DNA of 34,009 nt from Aeromonas bivalvium (GTDB lineage Bacteria > Pseudomonadota > Gammaproteobacteria > Enterobacterales > Aeromonadaceae), in contig NZ_CDBT01000048.1 in NCBI RefSeq assembly GCF_000819765.1, positions 40,640 through 74,648 of the forward strand, in the 5' to 3' direction. Both the position numbers and the translations under genes were made by a program. Below are positions 28,733-34,009 of this stretch, piece by piece. The notes below the pieces were generated by a model. That model saw only the letters and a list, made by a program, of their open reading frames with translations, was not told the DNA's origin and searched no databases. Position 1 is the stretch's first letter. Each line of letters begins with the position of its first letter.

Positions 28733-29688
28733 TCCTCCATCGTTTAGAGTTGCTGCCGGGCGAACATCTGGGAGCCGTGGCTGGTCGAATGCATGTGCTG
28801 AGCATCCATGGGACGTTCACCGCTACGGTAAAAGCGCTGGGTCTGGGTAGTCCACCTATTCGCCCCCAACGATTATCTCATGCCGATGACATGGCCCTCG
28901 ATGCCATTTTTCGGGCGAAGGGGATAGCGCAGCCCTGGCAGACACATGGCTACGGCCATTATCTTACCCCGTTTTTAAGCCTGCCTGAGCAGGGTATGTT
29001 GATGTCTGCGTTGACGGGCCACACGCCGCTCCGGTTGAGGGTGACCGGTCAGAACAATGTACAGCATCGATACTGGCGTTGGTGTACAGACTGTATTGCC
29101 GAGGATCAGGATACTCAGGGCATGCCCTATTACCACCGCGACCATCAATTGCCAGGGGTGTTTCATTGCCATCGGCATCAACGTGGCCTATCCGGACGCT
29201 GTGTTGGCTGTGGTTTTGTAGCCATGGTGTTGTCGGCGCTGCCCATTCCTCCCTATGACAACCTCTGCCCGCACTGCGGCCACTGGATGGGGGGATACGA
29301 TGGTCATTTTACCGAGCGGATGCGTGAAATCGAGTTGGCATCGCTGGCATTGGCCCAGTCGGGTTGCAGCCTCACTCTGTCAACGCTCACAGGTTATGTG
29401 AGAGAGGCTATGGGGATCTCGGGCGAGGCGATGCGCACGGTCAAGAGCATCAAAGCGATCAATGCGTGGTTTCAGCAGATGGACGCGCAGTGTGATCCCC
29501 TGGCGCTCACTGCGTATTTCACCAATTCAGAGGGGGACGGTCAGGGATGGCAATTACCTCCTCAGCTGCGTAATGCACGGGGCTACCATGAGCAGTCAGC
29601 CCGAGATCCGTTGCACCCCTTGGTCCACCTTCTCATGTTGCAGCATGCAGGCGTCGATCTGATGGGGCTCCTGAGGTCTGAGGGCTGA
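28729..29688 (+). CDS. tniQ: TniQ-family target-selection protein (short form)
   Basis: The product has 319 residues. The N-terminal TniQ region is followed by zinc-finger cysteines and histidines: CTDC at 119-122, HCHRH around 146-150, CVGC at 158-161 and CPHC at 180-183. Short TniQ proteins serve as adaptors between a targeting module and TnsC (for example with Cascade in CRISPR-associated transposons). Here no cas gene is visible, so its targeting partner is unknown; it may pair with the TnsD-like protein next to it. It is GC-richer than tnsABC, suggesting that the targeting genes have a separate history. It overlaps tnsC by 4 bases. Confidence 0.85.
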   Translation: MILHRLELLPGEHLGAVAGRMHVLSIHGTFTATVKALGLGSPPIRPQRLSHADDMALDAIFRAKGIAQPWQTHGYGHYLTPFLSLPEQGMLMSALTGHTPLRLRVTGQNNVQHRYWRWCTDCIAEDQDTQGMPYYHRDHQLPGVFHCHRHQRGLSGRCVGCGFVAMVLSALPIPPYDNLCPHCGHWMGGYDGHFTERMREIELASLALAQSGCSLTLSTLTGYVREAMGISGEAMRTVKSIKAINAWFQQMDAQCDPLALTAYFTNSEGDGQGWQLPPQLRNARGYHEQSARDPLHPLVHLLMLQHAGVDLMGLLRSEG

Positions 29689-29692
29689 CCTT

Positions 29693-31309
29693 GTGTTGGG
29701 CTCGGTAATCCCGGCGTACATCCCTGGTGAGTCGGCCTACAGTTGGGTCTCGCAGTATTTCGTGCAGTCGGCCTACAGTGACCGCAACCGCGTCTGTGAC
29801 CGTTTGTTCCATCATCCGGCCATTCGTCTGCATCCGTCATTACCTGGTCATATTGAGGCAACGGCCCAGGCAGCGGGAGTGGATCCACAATACCTGCTGC
29901 ACCATGGCACGGGTTTCCCGCTTTATGCCCTTACGTTGAGAGACAAGCTGCAAGTCGACACCCTGGCATCTGCGATGTTGGGTGAAGGGCAGGGGCTGAT
30001 GGCCCTGTCAGGACAAGCGGCCAGCAAGCTGGCTTTTGGCGGTGTCTGCCTGAAATGGTGTCCCGCCTGCTTGCGAGAGGATGAACAGGACGTAGGATGT
30101 GGATATTGGCATACGGCGCATCAACTGTACGGGGTCACGGCCTGTACCAAGCATGCGCTGCGATTGCAAACTCTGGCGGCCAGTGCAGGAGGCATTGATC
30201 GGCAACTGCTTCTACCGGATCCCGAGATACCCTGTGAACCATCGCGTCCATATGAACAGGAAATAAACCTTTCTACATATATCACCGCTCTGCATCGGTA
30301 TCTGTGCGTCCAGTCGCCAACGGAGTCGCTAGCGGAGCTGTACCAGCGATGGCTCGGGCAACAGGGCTATCTGACGGCCCGAGGCCATCTGCGTAGCCAG
30401 CCCCTGTTGCAGGCCATGACGGAGTTCTGGCAGGGGTTGTTTGCCGATATAACGCCAATAGTGCCGCCGGGGCTGGCCAACTATCGATACGTCTCGGGGC
30501 TGGTGCACGGTGACCGCAGTCACCACTACCTGAAACATGTGATGCTGATGGCGTTTGTCAGTCGCAGCCCAGCGGAGTTCTTCTCCATCGAGGTGCAGCA
30601 GGTGTTGCCTGTGCCGCCAGCGCGTGACGCGCAAGCCGTCGAGCGAGCAGTGCTAAGGTGGTTGGCAGAGCCGCTCTCCATGCGTCAGGTCGCCCGCCAG
30701 ACCGGTTACAGTGTCGGTTATATCAAGCAACTCGCGTTGCGACACAACCACCCCGTCGAACACCGAGCCCAGCGCATCACTGCGGCGGTGGCGCGGGGAA
30801 TATGGCGGCAGGCGTTCATGGGGGTAAGCCGACAGCAGATCGCCCATTACCATGGCGTCTCAGTCGGTGCGGTCGAAGCCATCATTCAGAGCCATCAGGG
30901 GTTGTCTGATTGGCGGCGGCATCTGGGCAGCGTGCGTAAGCTGCGTGAGCACCGAGATACATTGACGACATACCTGGCACAGCATGTCGATGCCAGTCGC
31001 GGTGGCATCGAACAGGCGTGCCGAACGGCATTCAGCTGGCTCTATCGGCATGATCGCTCCTGGCTGTATCAGCAGTTGCCCGCTCCCAAACAGTCTGTCT
31101 ACCACCCCTCCGTGGATTGGGCACAACGTGACCGGGCACTGGTGGCCCAACTCGAACAGTTGGACGGGGAGGCAAGGTCACTGTCCGCGCTGGAGAGAGC
31201 GCTTGGCAGACCGGATTGGCTCAGGAAATACAAAGCTAGATTACCGCTCAGCTATGCGCTGGCTGTGCGACTTGTCGCTGCTTACGCAGCCCAGCATCCC
31301 AAACCCTGA
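29693..31309 (+). CDS. tnsD: TnsD-like TniQ-family site-specific target selector
   Basis: The product has 538 residues from a GTG start 4 bases after the short TniQ gene. It has an N-terminal TniQ domain (YIPGESAYSWVSQYFVQSA), a zinc-binding set CPAC (123-126) with C151 and H154, and a long C-terminal half with helix-turn-helix units (SMRQVARQTGYSVGYIKQLA, then SRQQIAHYHGVSVGAVEAI) of the TnsD type. TnsD proteins bind a fixed chromosomal attachment site, often the 3' end of a conserved gene, and direct TnsABC insertion beside it. The target of this one cannot be told from sequence; the gene next to the element end, the YgjP-type peptidase, is one candidate. Confidence 0.87.
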   Translation: MLGSVIPAYIPGESAYSWVSQYFVQSAYSDRNRVCDRLFHHPAIRLHPSLPGHIEATAQAAGVDPQYLLHHGTGFPLYALTLRDKLQVDTLASAMLGEGQGLMALSGQAASKLAFGGVCLKWCPACLREDEQDVGCGYWHTAHQLYGVTACTKHALRLQTLAASAGGIDRQLLLPDPEIPCEPSRPYEQEINLSTYITALHRYLCVQSPTESLAELYQRWLGQQGYLTARGHLRSQPLLQAMTEFWQGLFADITPIVPPGLANYRYVSGLVHGDRSHHYLKHVMLMAFVSRSPAEFFSIEVQQVLPVPPARDAQAVERAVLRWLAEPLSMRQVARQTGYSVGYIKQLALRHNHPVEHRAQRITAAVARGIWRQAFMGVSRQQIAHYHGVSVGAVEAIIQSHQGLSDWRRHLGSVRKLREHRDTLTTYLAQHVDASRGGIEQACRTAFSWLYRHDRSWLYQQLPAPKQSVYHPSVDWAQRDRALVAQLEQLDGEARSLSALERALGRPDWLRKYKARLPLSYALAVRLVAAYAAQHPKP

Positions 31310-31363
31310 TGGCCACCGGTGATATCGGCACGGCTGTCAGGGGTCAACACGAGGAGTATTGCC

Positions 31364-31663
31364 ATGAAAGTCGAAGCCATCTTCCCCACCACCCAAGTCG
31401 TCGATATTCTCTGCGATGTCTGTGGCAGCAGCACGACAACCACCATTGGTACGCAGGAGTTCGGCACGCTGGCTGCGCGCTGGGGGTATGGTTCGCAGCA
31501 CGATGGTGAACGATATCAGGTACACCTATGTGAAGGCTGCTTTTTTGGGGCGCTGGCCAACCTGAGACAGGAGCATCGGTTGATGAATATGTTTTCGGAT
31601 GATTATCAACCCGCAGACCCTGATCAATTTGGGAAAATTGAAGGCAATCGAGAGCTTATCTAA
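31364..31663 (+). CDS. Small four-cysteine (zinc-ribbon-like) protein of unknown function
   Basis: The product has 99 residues. The ATG at 31364 follows GAGGAG with 7 bases spacing; an in-frame ATG at 31319 lacks a site. Two CxxC knuckles (CDVCG near residue 19 and CEGC near residue 60) suggest one zinc site. The stretch WGYGSQHDGERYQVHLCEGC looks strongly conserved in style and resembles uncharacterised proteins seen in gammaproteobacteria. It lies 54 bases after tnsD and may be part of the transposon backbone or the first cargo gene. A small hairpin (AACCAC/GTGGTT) follows at 31662-31680. I cannot name a function. Confidence 0.75.
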   Translation: MKVEAIFPTTQVVDILCDVCGSSTTTTIGTQEFGTLAARWGYGSQHDGERYQVHLCEGCFFGALANLRQEHRLMNMFSDDYQPADPDQFGKIEGNRELI

Positions 31664-31680
31664 CCACGATTTGAGTGGTT
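31662..31680 (+). terminator. Hairpin after the small zinc-ribbon gene
   Basis: AACCAC and GTGGTT (6-bp stem, 7-base loop) overlap the stop codon and are followed by GTGTTG, not a full T-run. It could be a weak terminator or the first structure of the repeat array that follows. Confidence 0.35.
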
Positions 31681-31685
31681 GTGTT

Positions 31686-31880
31686 GATCGGCTCATCAAG
31701 TGAGCCGATTGGTCGAGGTGATCGGCTCATCAAATGAGTCGATTGGTCGAGGTCATCGGCTCATCAAGTGAGTCGGTTGGTCGAGGTGATCGGCTCATCA
31801 AGTGAGCCGATTGGTCGAGGTGATCGGCTCATCAAATGAGCCGATTGGTCGGGGTGATCGGCTCACCAAATGAGCCTATT
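31686..31880. repeat. Tandem array of 34-bp hairpin repeats (5 full and 1 partial unit)
   Basis: Units start at 31686, 31720, 31754, 31788 and 31822 (34 bases each), with a degenerate partial sixth at 31856. Each contains arms ATCGGCTCA and TGAGCCGAT around a 5-base loop (TCAAG or TCAAA), then the linker TTGGTCGAGGT. Most substitutions in units 2 and 3 turn Watson-Crick pairs into G-U pairs if read on the plus strand. The array lies between convergent genes. There are no variable spacers, so it is not CRISPR. The function is unknown; as arms repeat in both orientations, it could form RNA hairpins on either strand or serve as protein-binding sites. Confidence 0.9.
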
Positions 31881-31913
31881 GTTGGTGCTTTATGGTCACG
31901 TATGAACTGTTAA

Positions 31914-32360
31914 TCAACAGGGGATGCCATGCCTAATCCGGCCGACAAGATCGATAACTGCCTGCGCTCCCATAGGCGTAGTAATCACATCGGCCGGTTT
32001 TTCACCACCTAATCCCCACGCAGAGCGGGTGAGCCATCTCATCGTTTTAGCAGTATCTCCCCGGTGTAGGGATATGGCTGCGTCCACTGCTAAGGCTGCC
32101 CAGTAAACGCGATCTCCCTGAGCTGTCGATAAGCGATTGCCCCGTTTGATTTGGCGATTCAGTGTGTCTCGGCTAATGCCAATCATCTGGCAAATTGTTC
32201 GGGTATTAGACCCCAATAGCTTGCTCAGTTTGACGACGATCTCAGGAGATACACCAGACACTATGTGCTGATGGGCGGCTAGCCAGTTACGTGGTAGACC
32301 GAGCGACTCCAGAACAGATAGATTGCTGGTTGGGGGAGATTGCTCTACATGAGTCATCAT
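31914..32360 (-). CDS. Xre/ParS-type (DUF2384) antitoxin-like DNA-binding protein, no visible toxin partner
   Basis: The product has 148 residues. An Xre-like helix-turn-helix (LLGSNTRTICQMIGISRDTL) is followed by the C-terminal domain of the Xre/MbcA/ParS toxin-binding family, ending in PADVITTPMGAQAVIDLVGR. The ATG at 32360 is chosen because GGAGG lies 9 bases upstream; the frame extends to 32414. Such proteins are usually antitoxins with a RES-domain toxin directly downstream, but downstream here (toward lower coordinates) is only the hairpin array and then a convergent gene. It is divergent from zorA, so it may act as a regulator of the defence cargo; this is inference. Confidence 0.82.
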   Translation of the reverse strand: MMTHVEQSPPTSNLSVLESLGLPRNWLAAHQHIVSGVSPEIVVKLSKLLGSNTRTICQMIGISRDTLNRQIKRGNRLSTAQGDRVYWAALAVDAAISLHRGDTAKTMRWLTRSAWGLGGEKPADVITTPMGAQAVIDLVGRIRHGIPC

Positions 32361-32525
32361 GAGTCTGCGCCTCCGTCTGGGGGTTGTTGATGGCAGCCCA
32401 ATGCGAATCATCACTCAGGAGTTCATTGGGTCATCATCTAGTTTGGGGTATTCGTGAGCGGGTGACCACAAGAACGATAAATATATTAAATCCTTTTAAA
32501 TCAGTCTCTTAAGTTGTTTGTGTCG

Positions 32526-32537
32526 ATTGGGCCCAAT
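32526..32537. promoter_or_regulatory. 12-bp perfect palindrome upstream of zorA
   Basis: ATTGGGCCCAAT lies 38 bases before the zorA -10 element in the gap shared with the divergent Xre/ParS gene. It is a candidate operator; nothing in the sequence shows which protein binds it. Confidence 0.4.
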
Positions 32538-32572
32538 TGCATGATTTCGATTAAAAAAGTGTTCATTGGAAT

Positions 32573-32581
32573 TGGTATACT
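32573..32581 (+). promoter_or_regulatory. Extended -10 promoter element of zorA
   Basis: TGGTATACT is an extended -10 (TGN plus TATACT) 27 bases before the zorA start. No good -35 hexamer is present, which suits an extended -10 promoter or one that needs an activator. Confidence 0.5.
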
Positions 32582-32609
32582 GCATCACTTCAAAATCGGG
32601 AGTGATGCA
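32581..32609 (+). promoter_or_regulatory. Inverted repeat over the zorA ribosome binding site and start
   Basis: TGCATCACT (32581-32589) and AGTGATGCA (32601-32609) form a perfect 9-bp inverted repeat with an 11-base spacer. The spacer and right arm hold the ribosome binding site GGGAG (32598-32602), and the right arm ends on the A of the start codon. It can be a repressor operator or an RNA hairpin that hides the start. Confidence 0.6.
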
Positions 32610-34009
32610 TGAATTTCACCTTGTTGTTCGACTGGCTTAAGCACCTTGAGCCCAGCTCTGTCCCTACCATCGTGTTCTGTCTGGTAGTTTTGTTTTCCGC
32701 ATTTTTTTGTGTGTTTTATCTTGGGCCATCATTTTTGGTGGCGAACAAGTTAAAGCAGGCTAGCAAGGGATTAGAAATACAGCATGAACTACCTGCTTCT
32801 GAAAAGTTAGAACAGGCTACAGCCATGTTTGCTGAGCCCAAATATCGGGCCATGAATCATGCATGGAAAGAATACGCTGACACTCTGCACAGACAGAGTG
32901 AATTGGTTGAGGGAGAGAGTCGATTAGTTGCTGTGCGAGCAACCTCCCTATCTGCCACTTTCTTCTCAGTGCCTAGTATTGTAGAGACGCCTCTCCGCAC
33001 CGAGGTTTTCAAACACCTGCCAGGTGTACTGACAGGGTTAGGTATCGTAGGCACCTTCCTGGGTTTGATGTCGGGTTTGATGCATTTTGATGTGTCGGAT
33101 CCTGCCAAGGTTACCGAAAGTGTCTCTCGCTTGCTCAATGACGTGCTTTTTGCTTTTGTTGGGTCTTCGATCGCAATCTTTGCATCCATCGTAGTGACTG
33201 GATTGGAAAAATGGCGTTGGGGACGTTGCCTCCAGTTACTGGAAAAGTTGACCGAGTCCATTGATGAACTCTTCAAGGGTGGTGTGGGTGAGGAATATTT
33301 AGCTGACTTGGTTAAGGCCAGCAATGAAAGTGCAGTTAATGCACGACAACTGAAAGACAGCTTGGTCAGTGATCTACGCACCATGATGCAAAATCTGGTT
33401 GATACCCAGGTTCAGGAAAATCTCAAACTGGCCAATACCCTCTCAACCTCTTATCAAGAGGTTGGCACATCTTTGGCTACCCAGATCGGTCGCTCCATCG
33501 AAGATAGTCTTAAAGATCCCTTGGAAAAAATTGCTGGTTCAGTGAAGCAGGCAAGTGGCGATCAGTCAGGCCAAGTTCAGCATCTATTGACGGATGTACT
33601 GAGTGCCTTCATGAGCAAACTAGATGCATCTTTCGGTCAACAGTTCAGCGGTTTGCATGAAATGCTCGGTCAGTCAGTAACTGCAATGCAGTCCATGCAG
33701 CAAGGCTTTGTGGCATTGGTGGACGATATGCGGCGAGCTGGCGAGTCCTCTTCTCAGCAAAGTGCCACAGTCATCGCGCAACTGCTTACAGACATGCAGG
33801 CTGGTCAAGCCAGTATGCAGAATGGCATGAACGAGATGTTGTCAAAAATGCAGGCGGCGGTAGAGCGAATGGGAAGCTCGGGCGAGGATGCCAGTGAACG
33901 CATAGCTCACCAATTGGAGAGATTGTTTGCCGAGAGTGAGGCCCGTCAGCAACAGATAGCCGAACACCTGAATAGCTTTATTGAACAGAGTGGATTTGAC
34001 CCCATAGGT
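32609..34009 (+). CDS. zorA: ZorA, MotA/ExbB-like channel subunit of the Zorya anti-phage system (3' part outside the window)
   Basis: 467 codons are visible and open to the window edge, so the protein is incomplete. A first membrane helix spans about 18-40 (TIVFCLVVLFSAFFCVFYLG), a second about 137-158 (LPGVLTGLGIVGTFLGLMSG) and a third about 178-198 (DVLFAFVGSSIAIFASIVVT), in the MotA/TolQ/ExbB arrangement. They are followed by a long helical, glutamine-rich cytoplasmic tail from about 215. ZorA pentamers with ZorB use ion flow to rotate this tail and activate the cytosolic effectors. The tail marks ZorA rather than MotA or ExbB. GGGAG lies 6 bases before the ATG. zorB and the effector genes should follow on the plus strand beyond the window, and their type cannot be told here. 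Confidence 0.88.
   Translation, partial: MNFTLLFDWLKHLEPSSVPTIVFCLVVLFSAFFCVFYLGPSFLVANKLKQASKGLEIQHELPASEKLEQATAMFAEPKYRAMNHAWKEYADTLHRQSELVEGESRLVAVRATSLSATFFSVPSIVETPLRTEVFKHLPGVLTGLGIVGTFLGLMSGLMHFDVSDPAKVTESVSRLLNDVLFAFVGSSIAIFASIVVTGLEKWRWGRCLQLLEKLTESIDELFKGGVGEEYLADLVKASNESAVNARQLKDSLVSDLRTMMQNLVDTQVQENLKLANTLSTSYQEVGTSLATQIGRSIEDSLKDPLEKIAGSVKQASGDQSGQVQHLLTDVLSAFMSKLDASFGQQFSGLHEMLGQSVTAMQSMQQGFVALVDDMRRAGESSSQQSATVIAQLLTDMQAGQASMQNGMNEMLSKMQAAVERMGSSGEDASERIAHQLERLFAESEARQQQIAEHLNSFIEQSGFDPIG

Noticed and set aside
31686..31880. CRISPR array
   Set aside because: The 34-bp units are directly abutting with a conserved linker and no variable spacers, and no cas genes are near.
31686..31880. 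ToxI-type RNA antitoxin of a type III toxin-antitoxin system
   Set aside because: Repeat size and number fit, but no ToxN-like gene lies downstream on either strand; both neighbours are convergent toward the array. Kept as a finding of unknown function instead.
32857..33384. A 175-codon open frame on the minus strand
   Set aside because: It lies wholly inside zorA, whose plus-strand reading has clear membrane helices and a good start site.

Overview
The window looks like an Aeromonas-type gammaproteobacterial chromosome. The evidence is the gene set and order (zapA with 6S RNA, ygfB, ubiH-ubiI, gcvT-gcvH-gcvP) and the GC-rich codon use of the left part. Genus is inferred from protein flavour and synteny; no database search was run.

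Bases 1-13140 are ordinary core genome. A LysR-type regulator faces away from fdhD and an FdhF/YdeP-type molybdopterin oxidoreductase, which overlap by 14 bases. 6S RNA and zapA follow on the minus strand. ygfB, the ubiquinone hydroxylase pair ubiH-ubiI, and the glycine cleavage genes gcvT, gcvH and gcvP lie on the plus strand.

Bases 13140-23860 are a defence operon of mixed base composition, all on the plus strand: a one-TRD (half-size) HsdS, HsdM, a full two-TRD HsdS, a SIR2-like protein, a HerA-like ATPase, HsdR and a YgjP-type metallopeptidase. The SIR2-HerA pair matches the architecture of a known two-gene NAD-related anti-phage system, here nested between hsdS and hsdR.

Bases 23860 to the end are read as a Tn7-like transposon entering the window at its tnsA-proximal end. 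A 440-base AT-rich leader with inverted repeats precedes tightly overlapping tnsA, tnsB and tnsC, then a short TniQ and a TnsD-like long TniQ, with no CRISPR-Cas genes in view. Cargo follows: a small four-cysteine protein, an array of 34-bp tandem hairpin repeats, an Xre/ParS-type (DUF2384) antitoxin-like protein with no visible toxin partner, and, divergent from it, the start of zorA (Zorya anti-phage system), which runs off the window. A perfect 9-bp inverted repeat spans the zorA ribosome binding site and start.

Overall, a conserved housekeeping block ends at gcvP. A type I restriction-modification locus carrying SIR2-HerA follows, and then a Tn7-like element carrying Zorya. The most unusual items are the tandem hairpin array, the orphan Xre/ParS gene facing zorA, the operator-like dyad at the zorA start, and the mosaic restriction operon.
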